Shown here one piece after another: positions 31,759 to 40,856 of a stretch of 64,000 nucleotides of DNA (within the stretch, counting starts at the first letter, position 1; every line of letters begins with the position of its first letter). Made by a program: the position numbers and the translations under genes. Below the pieces are notes generated by a model, which worked only from the letters and a program-made list of their open reading frames with translations, did no database searches and was not told the DNA's origin. The stretch spans positions 2,542,001 to 2,606,000 of the forward strand of contig NZ_PHHD01000001.1 of NCBI RefSeq assembly GCF_002813445.1, read 5' to 3'. The stretch comes from Pseudomonas tolaasii NCPPB 2192 (lineage in GTDB: Bacteria > Pseudomonadota > Gammaproteobacteria > Pseudomonadales > Pseudomonadaceae).

Positions 31759-34488
31759 ATGACTGATCTGTCCCCTGTCCTGGGGCCTGCAAGCGCGGTA
31801 ATTCCAACCCTGGAAGCGCGTTTCTACAGGCCTCCGCTACCTGACGGCTACGTGCTGCGCCCGCGTCTGTGCGAGCGGTTGAGTGCGGGCCTCGAAGGGC
31901 GGTTGCTGCTGGTCAGCGCACCGGCGGGGTTCGGCAAGAGTTCGCTGGCGGTGGAGTTCTGTCAAAGCCTGCCGGCTCACTGGCAAAGCCTCTGGCTGGG
32001 CTTGAGCCCTCGGGACAATGACCCGGGCCGTTTTCTTGAACGCCTGCTCGACGGTTTGCAGCACTATTTCCCGCACATCGGCACCCAGTCCCTGGGCTTG
32101 CTGAAAATGCGCCAGCGCCATCAGCCCTTTGCCTTTGAAGAGTGGCTCGATGGGTTGCTCGACGAGCTGGCCGAACACCTGTCTACGCGCGCGCCGTTAT
32201 TGCTGGTGCTGGATGACTACCATCTGGCCCAGGGCCCGGTGCTGGATCGTTGCCTGCAATTTTTTCTCAATCATCTGCCGGATGGGCTGGTGGTGCTGGT
32301 CACCAGCCGTCAGCGCCCCGATTGGCACCTGGCGCGGCTGCGTTTGTCGCGGCATTTGCTGGAACTGAACGAACAAGACCTGCGCCTGACCCACGCCGAG
32401 TCCCTGGCCGTGCTGGACAGGCACAGCAATTCGCTGCGTGGCGAGGCGCTGGACAACCTGATTCGGCGCAGTGAAGGCTGGGTCGCCGGCCTGCGTTTTT
32501 GGCTGTTGGCCGTCTCCGAGGCCGGTAATGAAGGCGCTTTGCCGCAGAACCTGCACGGTGGGGAAGGGCTGATTCGTGATTACCTGCTCGAAGAAGTGAT
32601 CGACTGCCTGCCCGTCGAGGTTCAGGCATTTCTGTACGACACCGCGTCTCAGGACCGTTTTTGCAGCGAGCTGTGCGACGCCCTGCGCGAAGCCCACGAC
32701 AGCGCGGAAATCCTGCGCTACTTGCAGTCCCATCAGGTGTTCCTGGTGCCGTTGGACGAGCAGGGCCACTGGTTCCGCTATCACCATTTGTTCTCCGATT
32801 TGCTGCGTACCCGCCGTGCAAGCAATGCCACATTGACGCTCGCCAGCCTGCATTTGCGCGCCTGCCGCTGGTTCAACGCCCAGGGGTTGATTGATGAGGC
32901 GGTGGAGCAGGCATTGCGCGCCGGCCATCTGGACGTGGCGGCCAACCTGGTGCAGAACCTGTCGGAGGAGCAGCTGCTGGCCGAACAGAATATTGGCATG
33001 CTGCTGCGCTGGAAGATGGACTTGCCCGACAGCCTGTTGATCAGCACGCCGCGCCTGATCGTGCTCTACAGCTGGGCGTTGGGCTTGGCCTGCCAGCTGG
33101 ATGCGGCGGAAGAATTGTCCGGCTATCTCAGCCGCTTTCTGCCCGCGCCGTCGGCCACTGCGCAAAAGTCGATGCTGGCCCAGTGGCTGGCGCTGAGCGG
33201 GATCATCGCCCGGGGCCGGGGCGACCGCGAACTGACCCAGCGCTACTGCAGCGAGGCGCTGGAAAGCCTGCCGCAGAAGCGTTATGGCCAGCGGCTGATG
33301 TGCCTGTCGACCCTGTCCAACCTGGCCATCGTTGACGCCGATCTGTGGCGCGCCCGTGGCTTGAATCGCGAATCTCTGGAGTTGGCCCAGCGCGTCGGCA
33401 ACCCGTTATTCGAGGCCTTGGCCCACTACGACCGGGCGCGAGTGCTGCAGGCGCGAGGCGAAATCCTGCGTTCGCTTGACGAGGTGCGCCAGGGCCAGCA
33501 GCGTTTGCACGGCCTGCCGCCGCAGCGCTTGTATGCGGTACGCGCACGTTTATCACTGTATGAAGGTTTTTTGTTGCTGGTGCGTTGCCAACCGGAAGCG
33601 GGCCTTGCGCGCCTGCGCGCCGGGCTCACCGAAGCCCGCGCGTGCCGGGATATCAGTGTGCTGATCGGGCATTGCGTCATCGCCAACTTTGAAGGGCGCC
33701 GCAATGATTTCCCCAAAGCCTTTGCCGAACTCGCCGAGGCCGAGCGCTTGATGCACATCTGGGACGTGCCGCCCATTTATTACCTGGCAATGATCACGCT
33801 GATTAAATGCGAGTTGTGGCTGGCTCAGGGGCGCACTGACCTTGCCGACGCCTGGCTGGCCCGGCTGGGGCAAACCTACAACGGTGAGCACGCGGCCGCC
33901 GCGCCGGAGTTTCATCCGCACCTGCCGCAGCATATCGGACTGCAACAGGCCGCGCTGGAAGCCACCCGCCATCAACCGGCGACGGCGCTGGAGCGGCTCG
34001 AAGAACTGGCGCAACAGGCGCAAAACAGTGGTCGCCAGATGATTGCCTTGATGGCCCTGACCCAGCAGACGCAGGTGTTGCTGGCGTGTGGTCAGGAAGC
34101 CAAAGCGCGCTTGGGTCTGGCCAAGGCCCTCGAGGCTGGCATTGGCGGCGCGCTGCAACCGTTTCAGCGGTTGCTGGACAGCCATCCGGGCTGGATGCGC
34201 GAACAACTGGGCAAGGATCCGCAGGGTGTGTTGAACCAAAGTTTGCTGGCGCTGCTGCCGGCCGTAACGCCGGTCGACGCTTCACCGGCCCATGAAACCC
34301 TGAGCGCGCGGGAATTGGCAGTTCTCCATCTGATTGCCCAAGGCTGTTCGAATCAGGAAATCAGTAACCGGCTGTTTATCTCGTTGCACACGGTCAAAAC
34401 CCACGCGAGTCATATCAACAGCAAACTGGGGGTGGAGCGCAGAACTCAGGCGGTGGCGCGTGCGCAGGAGATGGGGTTGCTGGGCTAG
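31759..34488 (+). CDS. MalT-like LuxR-family ATP-dependent regulator
   Basis: A large transcription activator of the LAL (MalT) type, about 909 residues. It has an N-terminal STAND ATPase with Walker A APAGFGKSSL (54-63) and a hydrophobic Walker-B strand LLVLDDYH (about 152-159), a long TPR-like helical sensor region, and a C-terminal LuxR helix-turn-helix (HETLSARELAVLHLIAQGCS then NQEISNRLFISLHTVKTH). In-frame ATGs at 31726 and 31759 compete; the second has AAGAG at good spacing. Its position behind the DUF1302/DUF1329 genes, as in P. putida, suggests it controls them. Confidence 0.88.
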   Translation: MTDLSPVLGPASAVIPTLEARFYRPPLPDGYVLRPRLCERLSAGLEGRLLLVSAPAGFGKSSLAVEFCQSLPAHWQSLWLGLSPRDNDPGRFLERLLDGLQHYFPHIGTQSLGLLKMRQRHQPFAFEEWLDGLLDELAEHLSTRAPLLLVLDDYHLAQGPVLDRCLQFFLNHLPDGLVVLVTSRQRPDWHLARLRLSRHLLELNEQDLRLTHAESLAVLDRHSNSLRGEALDNLIRRSEGWVAGLRFWLLAVSEAGNEGALPQNLHGGEGLIRDYLLEEVIDCLPVEVQAFLYDTASQDRFCSELCDALREAHDSAEILRYLQSHQVFLVPLDEQGHWFRYHHLFSDLLRTRRASNATLTLASLHLRACRWFNAQGLIDEAVEQALRAGHLDVAANLVQNLSEEQLLAEQNIGMLLRWKMDLPDSLLISTPRLIVLYSWALGLACQLDAAEELSGYLSRFLPAPSATAQKSMLAQWLALSGIIARGRGDRELTQRYCSEALESLPQKRYGQRLMCLSTLSNLAIVDADLWRARGLNRESLELAQRVGNPLFEALAHYDRARVLQARGEILRSLDEVRQGQQRLHGLPPQRLYAVRARLSLYEGFLLLVRCQPEAGLARLRAGLTEARACRDISVLIGHCVIANFEGRRNDFPKAFAELAEAERLMHIWDVPPIYYLAMITLIKCELWLAQGRTDLADAWLARLGQTYNGEHAAAAPEFHPHLPQHIGLQQAALEATRHQPATALERLEELAQQAQNSGRQMIALMALTQQTQVLLACGQEAKARLGLAKALEAGIGGALQPFQRLLDSHPGWMREQLGKDPQGVLNQSLLALLPAVTPVDASPAHETLSARELAVLHLIAQGCSNQEISNRLFISLHTVKTHASHINSKLGVERRTQAVARAQEMGLLG

Positions 34489-34525
34489 GAATGAAACGAT
34501 CTGTGCCAAAATCACCGGATCACAC

Positions 34526-35185
34526 ATGACCGAGCCCGCCCTGATGTCTCTGCCTCCCGCCTTGATCCGCGAAACCTTCCCCGTCGGCCCGTTGCAGTGC
34601 AACTGCACCATCATCGGCGACCCGATCACCAAAAAAGCCATTGTGGTCGATCCGGGTGGCAATCACGAGTTGATCCTGGCGCGCCTCGATGCGCTCGGTC
34701 TCCATGTGGTCAGCATCATTCATACCCATGCCCATCTGGATCACTTCCTGGCTTCCGGCCAGTTGAAGGAGAAGACCGGCGCGACGTTGCACCTGCACAA
34801 AGAGGATCAATTCCTCTGGGATAACCTGGAAATGCAATGCCAAATGTTTCGGGTGCCCTACACGCCTGTGCCGTCACCGGACCGTTGGCTGGAGGATGAG
34901 GAAGAGCTCGCCTGCGGTTGCGGCGTGGCCTTGCATACGCCGGGGCACACGCCGGGCTCGATGAGTTTCTGGTTCGCCGATGCCAAGCTGCTGATCGCCG
35001 GAGACACCTTGTTTCGACGCGGTGTCGGGCGCACGGATTTGTGGGGCGGGGACCAGGCCACGATCGTGCGTTCGATCAAGCAGCGCCTGTACACGCTGGA
35101 TGAGGGCGCTACCGTGGTGGCCGGTCATGGTCCGGATACCCGGCTGGGCGATGAAATGCGTGAGAACCCGTTTGTGCGGGCGTAG
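34526..35185 (+). CDS. MBL-fold metallo-hydrolase
   Basis: A 219-residue metallo-beta-lactamase-fold protein of the glyoxalase II-like branch. It has the metal motif THAHLDH (about 67-73), a following His in HTPGHTPGS, an Asp in IAGDTLFRRGVGRTDL and a final His in VAGHGPDT. The ATG at 34526 has a weak ribosome site; an internal ATG at 34544 (MSLPPALIRETF) would give 213 residues and is as likely. Substrate unknown; family members include glyoxalase II and persulfide dioxygenase, but the active-site spacing is not diagnostic. Confidence 0.85.
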   Translation: MTEPALMSLPPALIRETFPVGPLQCNCTIIGDPITKKAIVVDPGGNHELILARLDALGLHVVSIIHTHAHLDHFLASGQLKEKTGATLHLHKEDQFLWDNLEMQCQMFRVPYTPVPSPDRWLEDEEELACGCGVALHTPGHTPGSMSFWFADAKLLIAGDTLFRRGVGRTDLWGGDQATIVRSIKQRLYTLDEGATVVAGHGPDTRLGDEMRENPFVRA

Positions 35186-35400
35186 CGGGTCGGGAAGGGA
35201 ATATTTCGTGGGGCGGGGCTGTTCTACAGGGAGAATCGTTGTGGCAAAAACGCAGGTCGCGTTCAGCCTGCGTCTGCTACGGTTTCCTTAGCGGCGGATA
35301 GCGGCCACGGAATTTTTACCGTTTGTCGCGTTCCAAACTCGGCACAGGTCCATTGCCAATGTCCTTTGCACCACAGAATGCAAAAGTAGGAGCTCCCTTC
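35186..35400 (+). other. Intergenic region before the OmpA-like gene
   Basis: The 215 bases hold no supported gene; the open frame from 35323 is an upstream extension of the OmpA-like gene. GGAG at 35390-35393 is the ribosome binding site. A promoter is expected but I could not assign boxes with confidence. Confidence 0.4.
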
Positions 35401-36177
35401 ATGTTCACTCCGCGTCGTCTTCTTGTTGTCGCCACCGCCGTAGCCCTGTTGTCCGGCTGCGCTTCTCCCAATCCTTATGACGGCAGCCAGGGGCAGGCAA
35501 ATAATGGTTCGCAGGGCGGAATCAGCAAAACCGCCAAATACGGTGGCCTTGGTGCGCTGGCCGGTGCGTTGGCCGGTGCCGCCATCGACCACAACAACCG
35601 TGGCAAGGGCGCACTGATTGGCGGCGCCATCGCCGGCCTCGGCGCCGCAGGTTATGGCTACTACGCCGACCAGCAGGAAAAGAAACTGCGTGAAAGCATG
35701 GCCAACACCGGGGTTGAAGTGCAGCGCCAGGGCGATCAGATCAAGCTGATCATGCCGGGCAACATCACCTTCGCCACCAACTCCGACGCGATCGCCAGCA
35801 GCTTCTACCAGCCGCTGAATAACCTCGCCAACTCCCTCAAGCAGTTCAATCAGAACACCATCCAGATCGTTGGCTATACCGACAGCACCGGCAGCCGCCA
35901 GTTGAACATGGACCTGTCCCAGCGTCGCGCCCAGAGCGTGGCCAACTACCTGACCTCCCAGGGCGTAAGCCCGACCAACCTGAGCGCACGCGGTGCCGGC
36001 CCGGATAACCCGATTGCCAGCAACGCCGACGTGAATGGCCGCGCCCAGAACCGTCGCGTCGAAGTCAACCTCGGCCCGATCCCTGGCCAGCAATACGGCC
36101 AGCCTGGCGCTCAACAGCAGCAGGCGCCGCAGCAGAACAACCAGTTCCAGGGCAACCCGTACCAGCAATATCAGTAA
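35401..36177 (+). CDS. OmpA-family lipoprotein (YiaD-like)
   Basis: A 258-residue outer-membrane lipoprotein. The signal MFTPRRLLVVATAVALLSGC has lipid Cys20; a glycine-zipper segment (about 48-80, GGLGALAGALAGAAID...GALIGGAIAGLGAAGYG) and an OmpA C-terminal peptidoglycan-binding domain (about 115-230, IQIVGYTDSTGS, LSQRRAQSV and NRRVEVNL) follow; the extreme C-terminus is a Gln-rich tail. It matches YiaD-type proteins in layout. GGAG lies eight bases before the ATG. Followed by a terminator shared with dolP. Confidence 0.9.
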   Translation: MFTPRRLLVVATAVALLSGCASPNPYDGSQGQANNGSQGGISKTAKYGGLGALAGALAGAAIDHNNRGKGALIGGAIAGLGAAGYGYYADQQEKKLRESMANTGVEVQRQGDQIKLIMPGNITFATNSDAIASSFYQPLNNLANSLKQFNQNTIQIVGYTDSTGSRQLNMDLSQRRAQSVANYLTSQGVSPTNLSARGAGPDNPIASNADVNGRAQNRRVEVNLGPIPGQQYGQPGAQQQQAPQQNNQFQGNPYQQYQ

Positions 36178-36188
36178 ACGCGGGCCAT

Positions 36189-36230
36189 TAAAAAGGGCGC
36201 CGTGCAGTCAATGCACGGCGCCCTTTTTTG
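36189..36230. terminator. Bidirectional Rho-independent terminator
   Basis: A 12-base-pair stem GGGCGCCGTGCA with its complement, loop GTCAA, is flanked by A on the left and six T on the right. It lies between convergent OmpA-like and dolP genes. Confidence 0.92.
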
Positions 36231-36244
36231 TGGCTGTCGCCTGA

Positions 36245-36826
36245 TCAGTCGATGTATTCGAACAGTTTCACAATCTTCTGTACCCCGGACACGCCCTGTA
36301 CCAGGTTGGCCGCGCGAGTGGCTTCAGCCTGGGTCAGCAGGCCCATCATGTAGACGATGCCGTTATCGGTGACGATCTTGATGCGCGAGCCCGGCACGGC
36401 GCTGTCGGTCAGCATCTGGGCCTTGATCTTGGTGGTCAGCAGCGCGTCGTTGCTGATAGCCAGCAGGGTGATCGGGTCCATGACCTGCAATTCATTGTGG
36501 ACCTTCTTGACCCGCTGAACCGTCGAGGCAGCCTGTTCGGCCTGGGCCTTGAGGTCGGCGCGCGGCGTTTGCCCGGCGAGCAGCACGATACCGTTGAAGC
36601 TGGTGACCACAATGCGCGAGGCGCCGTTGCCCAGGTCGGTGGCGGCCTTGGCGACGTTGACCTTGACCTTGGTTTCGATCAGCGAGTCATCGATGGTGCT
36701 GCCGAAGGTCCGTGTGCCCCGGTCATCCTGGATGGGGGTGTCGCGTGTCGCAGTGATTGCCGTGCTGCAGCCGCTGATGGCGAGGCACAGTGTGATGGCC
36801 AAAAGGCTGAGGCGGTTAACGGTCAT
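36245..36826 (-). CDS. dolP: Dual BON-domain lipoprotein DolP
   Basis: Outer-membrane lipoprotein that in E. coli (YraP) localises to cell division sites and supports envelope integrity. The 193-residue protein has the lipoprotein signal MTVNRLSLLAITLCLAISGC with Cys20, then two BON domains (about 47-115 and 125-190), each with the IxVxxFNGIVLLxG pattern: VVTSFNGIVLLAGQ and IVTDNGIVYMMGL. It overlaps diaA by four bases and ends the lpoA-yraN-diaA-dolP run, the same order as in E. coli. Confidence 0.93.
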   Translation of the reverse strand: MTVNRLSLLAITLCLAISGCSTAITATRDTPIQDDRGTRTFGSTIDDSLIETKVKVNVAKAATDLGNGASRIVVTSFNGIVLLAGQTPRADLKAQAEQAASTVQRVKKVHNELQVMDPITLLAISNDALLTTKIKAQMLTDSAVPGSRIKIVTDNGIVYMMGLLTQAEATRAANLVQGVSGVQKIVKLFEYID

Positions 36827-37416
36827 TCTTCACTCCCGAACAGTTGGCTGTCGATCAGATCGCACAGGCAGTGGATCGCCAGCAGGTGGACTTCCTGGAT
36901 GCGTGCGGTGACATTGGCCGGGACGCGGATTTCCACGTCTTCCGGCAGCAGCAGCGACGCCATGCCGCCGCCGTCGCGCCCGGTCAATGCTACGACAATC
37001 ATTTCGCGATCATGTGCGGCCTGGATCGCTTGAATAATGTTGGCCGAGTTGCCACTGGTGGAAATCGCCAGCAGCACGTCGCCCGGCTGGCCCAGGGCGC
37101 GGATCTGCTTGGAGAAGATCTCGTTGTAGCTGTAGTCGTTGGCGATCGAGGTGATCGTCGACGAGTCGGTGGTCAGGGCGATGGCCGGCAGGCTTGGGCG
37201 CTCGCGCTCGAAGCGGTTGAGCAACTCGGAAGAGAAGTGCTGGGCATCACCGGCCGAACCGCCGTTGCCGCACGAGAGCATTTTGCCCTCGTTGAGCAAG
37301 GCATTGACCATGACCTGACTGGCTTGCTCGATGTGCGGTGCAAGTACGTCCATCGCCTGTTGCTTGGTGTCGATGCTGGCCTGGAAAAGCTGGCGAATTC
37401 GGGATTGCATGTCCAT
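36823..37416 (-). CDS. diaA: SIS-domain protein DiaA / phosphoheptose isomerase homologue
   Basis: A 197-residue SIS-domain protein. The glycine-rich GNGGSAGDAQHFSSELLNRF (about 53-72), LAISTSGNSANI (about 113-124) and LTGRDGGGM motifs fit the GmhA/DiaA family. In E. coli DiaA binds DnaA and promotes initiation; GmhA makes heptose precursors. The neighbours lpoA, yraN and dolP match the diaA locus, while Pseudomonas lists this gene under gmhA as well. AAGG lies eight bases before the ATG at 37416. Catalytic residues for isomerase activity appear kept, so a dual assignment stays open. Confidence 0.85.
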   Translation of the reverse strand: MDMQSRIRQLFQASIDTKQQAMDVLAPHIEQASQVMVNALLNEGKMLSCGNGGSAGDAQHFSSELLNRFERERPSLPAIALTTDSSTITSIANDYSYNEIFSKQIRALGQPGDVLLAISTSGNSANIIQAIQAAHDREMIVVALTGRDGGGMASLLLPEDVEIRVPANVTARIQEVHLLAIHCLCDLIDSQLFGSEE

Positions 37417-37508
37417 CTGTGTGACCTTAAGTAGCGCGGCTGTTTGGCACACGAATGTGCAGCCCGCAATGCAAAGAGCAAAAGTGTGTGGTGAAGATGT
37501 CCGGTGAA

Positions 37509-37880
37509 TCAGCTGTCGAAGGCATCTTTGAGCCAGTTCGGATCAGCCGTGCCAGACGGTGTGCTTTCTATGGCAACCACATCGAAACGGCAGGGGCTGT
37601 CAGCCCAGCGATGCTCTTTTTGCAGGAAATACTGCGCAGCGAGTATCAGCTTCTGACGCTTGCGCCCATCGATACTGGCGAGCGCGCCACCCCATTGTGC
37701 GTGTTTTCTGTAGCGGACTTCGACGAATACTACTGTATCGCCGTCAAGCATGACCAGATCAAGCTCGCCGCGTTTACATAACCAGTTCTGCGCCAGGAGG
37801 CGCAGACCCTGAGTTTGCAGATACGAAAGAGCTTGAAGTTCGGCGTCCTTGCCGCTTTGCGCGCGGGACCGCTCGGGCAT
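37509..37880 (-). CDS. yraN: YraN/UPF0102-family protein
   Basis: A 123-residue protein with the endonuclease-like fold of UPF0102: A-E near the N-terminus (GKDAELQALSYLQTQGL), then NWLCKRGELDLVMLDGDTVVFVEVRYRK, where GELD and FVEVRYR correspond to the D-(E/x)xK nuclease core. The ATG at 37880 overlaps the lpoA stop by one base. Function is not established; it may be a nuclease linked to envelope or replication genes. It sits in the conserved rsmI-lpoA-yraN-diaA-dolP cluster. Confidence 0.9.
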   Translation of the reverse strand: MPERSRAQSGKDAELQALSYLQTQGLRLLAQNWLCKRGELDLVMLDGDTVVFVEVRYRKHAQWGGALASIDGRKRQKLILAAQYFLQKEHRWADSPCRFDVVAIESTPSGTADPNWLKDAFDS

Positions 37881-39691
37881 CAGCGCGGGGTGTCCGGCAG
37901 GCGCTGGATGTCGCCACCGACGAACTTCGCCCATGGCAGTTGGCGGTCAACGCGCTGGTTGGCGTTGATGCCCAGGCTGCCCGACAGGCCGTCAACGCGG
38001 GTATCCGGCAGTGCCTTCAGCTGGCCCAGGCGTGGAGCCAGGCGATAGGCGTCAACGCCCATCGCGTACAGGCGGCCGAGGCTGCCGTTGGCTTGCGGCC
38101 ACTGTGCGGCAACCTGGTTGCGCAGCGGGTCGGTGGTGTTAAGCAGCCAAGGGGTTTCACAGAACATGACGTTCGTCATGTCCAGGTACTGATTCTTGTC
38201 GCCGCTGGCGCTGAATACATGGGAGGTCGCATACACAGGCACATCGCCGGCGTACTGGAAGTTCAGGGTCGGTTTAATTTGCTGGGCCAGTTGCGGAGGC
38301 ACGGCCAGGAAGATGAATTCGATGTCCTGACGGCGCGACGGCTGCGCGGCTACGTCGGTGCCGACGGTGCTTTGCAGGCTCTTGGCGCGGCCTTCGCTTT
38401 TACGCAGCTGGAACAGGTCGGCAATCTGCTGGGCGAGGGCAACCGGTTGGTCAACATATTCGACGCCAACCACGGTGCCGCCGTTGGCTTCCCAGTCCTG
38501 ACGGAAAGCCTTGTAGACACGCTCACCCCATTCGCCTCGCGGCACCATGGCGGCGGCGCGGTGCAAGCCATCGGCGCGGGCGCGGCGGGCGACTTCGCGG
38601 GCTTCGTCTTCGGCAGCCAGGCCGAACTGGAACAGTTGCGGCGGGTTTTGATCCGTTTCGCTGTAGTTCAGTGCCAGGGTCGTGATCGGCAATTGACCGC
38701 GAGTGCTCAGTTGCTTGACCAGTGGTTTCTCCAGCGGGCCGACCACCAGTTGCACGCCGGCCGCCTGGGCCTTGGCGTAGAAGTCGTCGAGGGAGGACAG
38801 GCGCGAGCTGTCAAAGAATTCGATGACCGGCGGTTTCTGGCCGGCTTGTTCCGCCTGGAAGTGCGCGGCCATGAAGCCTTCGCGCAATGCTTTGCCGACC
38901 GAAGCCAGCGGGCCATCCTGTGGCAGCAATACAGCGATTTTGTTCAGGGGTTGGCTGGCCAGCTCTTTGAGCTTGGTCAGCGGTGTAGGCAGGTTCACTG
39001 CCGCCGGGTGGCCCGGGTTCTGCGCGCGCCAGGTATCGATGGCGGCTTGCTGTTGCTCCAGGGTGCCGGCGCCCTTGACCGCTTGAGCCAGGCTGATCCA
39101 GCCATCAAGGGTCGGGTTGCCGCTGGCTTGCAGTTGTTCGGCGGGCAGTGCGGCAATCAGCGTCCAGATCGCTTCGTGGTTGCTTTTGGCTGCGTCACCG
39201 GTCAGCAGCGGGGCCAGGGCGACACGCTCGCGAGCGGCAGCGAGGGTCTGGCCGTCGGCTTCATAGGCGCGTGCATGCACGGTACCGGTGCGGATCTGCT
39301 GGTCTGTCGGCAAATCCTTCAGGCTTTGCAGGCTCGGGTGGTTAAGCGCGGCCAGTGCCGCCTTGGGCTGATTGCGTGCCATGGCCAGCTCGGCGGACAA
39401 GGTGCTGGCGAAGACCTGCGCGGCCGGCTTCAGCACGTCCAGCGGCACCTGTGCAAGGATCTGCGACGAGCGACCAGGGTTATTCTGGTGGAAAGCCAGG
39501 TCAGCCGCACTCAGGCGCAGCAGCGCGGCCTTTTCGGGTGTCTTGGCATTCGTGGCCTGTTCGAGCAGTTGCTCGATACTGGCATCCGGGGTCCGGGGGA
39601 GGTCGCCAAGGCTGGACGAGGGCGAGCTGGCGCAAGCGGCCAACAAGGCAGCGAGGCAGAGGGCGGAGAGCAGCCGCAGGCAAGCGATCAT
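37880..39691 (-). CDS. lpoA: Penicillin-binding protein activator LpoA
   Basis: Outer-membrane lipoprotein that reaches through the periplasm to activate PBP1a for peptidoglycan synthesis. The 603-residue protein has signal MIACLRLLSALCLAALLAAC (lipid Cys20), a TPR-like N-terminal domain (to about 250) and a C-terminal domain with periplasmic-binding-protein fold (IAVLLPQDGPLASVGKALREG onward). AGGA precedes the ATG at 39691; the open frame runs further. Divergent from rsmI. Confidence 0.92.
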   Translation of the reverse strand: MIACLRLLSALCLAALLAACASSPSSSLGDLPRTPDASIEQLLEQATNAKTPEKAALLRLSAADLAFHQNNPGRSSQILAQVPLDVLKPAAQVFASTLSAELAMARNQPKAALAALNHPSLQSLKDLPTDQQIRTGTVHARAYEADGQTLAAARERVALAPLLTGDAAKSNHEAIWTLIAALPAEQLQASGNPTLDGWISLAQAVKGAGTLEQQQAAIDTWRAQNPGHPAAVNLPTPLTKLKELASQPLNKIAVLLPQDGPLASVGKALREGFMAAHFQAEQAGQKPPVIEFFDSSRLSSLDDFYAKAQAAGVQLVVGPLEKPLVKQLSTRGQLPITTLALNYSETDQNPPQLFQFGLAAEDEAREVARRARADGLHRAAAMVPRGEWGERVYKAFRQDWEANGGTVVGVEYVDQPVALAQQIADLFQLRKSEGRAKSLQSTVGTDVAAQPSRRQDIEFIFLAVPPQLAQQIKPTLNFQYAGDVPVYATSHVFSASGDKNQYLDMTNVMFCETPWLLNTTDPLRNQVAAQWPQANGSLGRLYAMGVDAYRLAPRLGQLKALPDTRVDGLSGSLGINANQRVDRQLPWAKFVGGDIQRLPDTPR

Positions 39692-39889
39692 GTAAGTGTT
39701 CCTGATACCGATCAAATTAGCGTGGAAGTGTACCCAAGCACTGGCCCAGGCGCGATGTTCGTGGCGTGAAACCGTCGATTTAGGTCGTGCAAATGTTGCG
39801 AGCGTGCGTCGACGGTCGACCGGGAGGGCATATTATCGAGGCGCCTACGCGCTACAATGCGACTTTTCCCAACCATCGAGGTGTGCGTT

Positions 39890-40762
39890 TTGACTGCTCC
39901 AGGTTCTTTGAATTCCACTGCAGGCTCGCTTTTTGTCGTGGCGACGCCCATTGGCAACCTGGACGACATCAGTGCTCGGGCGCTTAAAGTGTTGCGCGAG
40001 GTTAAATTGATCGCGGCAGAAGACACCCGGCACTCTCAGCGTTTGATGCAGCATTTTGGTATCAGCACGCCATTGGCGGCATGCCATGAGCATAACGAAC
40101 GCGAAGAAGGCAGCCGGTTTATCACCCGCCTGTTGGCCGGGGATGATGTGGCGCTGATCTCCGATGCGGGGACGCCGTTGATTTCCGATCCGGGTTACCA
40201 CTTGGTTCGCCAGGCGCGGGCCGCTGGTATCAATGTAGTGCCTGTTCCGGGAGCCTGCGCGCTGATCGCGGCATTATCCGCTGCGGGGCTGCCCTCGGAC
40301 CGCTTCATTTTTGAGGGGTTCCTGCCCGCCAAGGCCGTTGGCCGCCGTGCACGTTTACAAGCCCTGAAGGAAGAGCCGCGCACGCTGATCTTCTATGAAG
40401 CCCCGCACCGCATCCTGGAATGCCTGCAGGACATGGAACTGGTATTCGGCGGCGAGCGCCTGGCGTTGTTGGCGCGCGAGCTGACCAAAACCTTTGAAAC
40501 ACTCAAGGGGCTGCCGCTGGAGGAGCTGCGTGCATTCGTCGAGGGCGACAGTAACCAGCAACGCGGCGAATGCGTGGTGTTGGTGGCTGGCTGGACGGCG
40601 CCGGCAGATGAAGAGGCGGTCGGCAGCGAAGCCATGCGCATTCTTGATTTGCTGCTTAAAGAGATGCCGCTTAAACGTGCGGCGGCCCTTGCGGCAGAAA
40701 TTACCGGCCTGCGAAAGAATGTGTTGTATCAAGTGGCGCTCGATAAACAAAAAGGTGAATAG
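39890..40762 (+). CDS. rsmI: 16S rRNA 2'-O-ribose C1402 methyltransferase RsmI
   Basis: Tetrapyrrole-methylase-family enzyme that methylates the ribose of C1402 in 16S rRNA. The 290-residue protein has VVATPIGNLDDIS, SDAGTPLISDPGY and PVPGACALIAALSAAGLPSD motifs. The start is a TTG at 39890 with GAGG eight bases upstream; the upstream ATG at 39857 lies within the predicted start region of the transcript (possible -10 TACAAT at 39853-39858), so the TTG start is favoured. Divergent from lpoA; rnpB follows after 95 bases. Confidence 0.9.
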   Translation: MTAPGSLNSTAGSLFVVATPIGNLDDISARALKVLREVKLIAAEDTRHSQRLMQHFGISTPLAACHEHNEREEGSRFITRLLAGDDVALISDAGTPLISDPGYHLVRQARAAGINVVPVPGACALIAALSAAGLPSDRFIFEGFLPAKAVGRRARLQALKEEPRTLIFYEAPHRILECLQDMELVFGGERLALLARELTKTFETLKGLPLEELRAFVEGDSNQQRGECVVLVAGWTAPADEEAVGSEAMRILDLLLKEMPLKRAAALAAEITGLRKNVLYQVALDKQKGE

Positions 40763-40856
40763 TTCCGGGGTAATTCCGGTATTCCGTCTGAACGTGATGG
40801 CAATGCTGTACTTTTAATACTTGTCCTGAGGCCGCCGTGCCGTTAACCTGCGCGGC

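Noticed and set aside
36823..37416. Assigning the SIS-domain gene as gmhA only
   Set aside because: The lpoA-yraN-diaA-dolP order points to diaA; phosphoheptose isomerase activity remains possible but is not shown by position.
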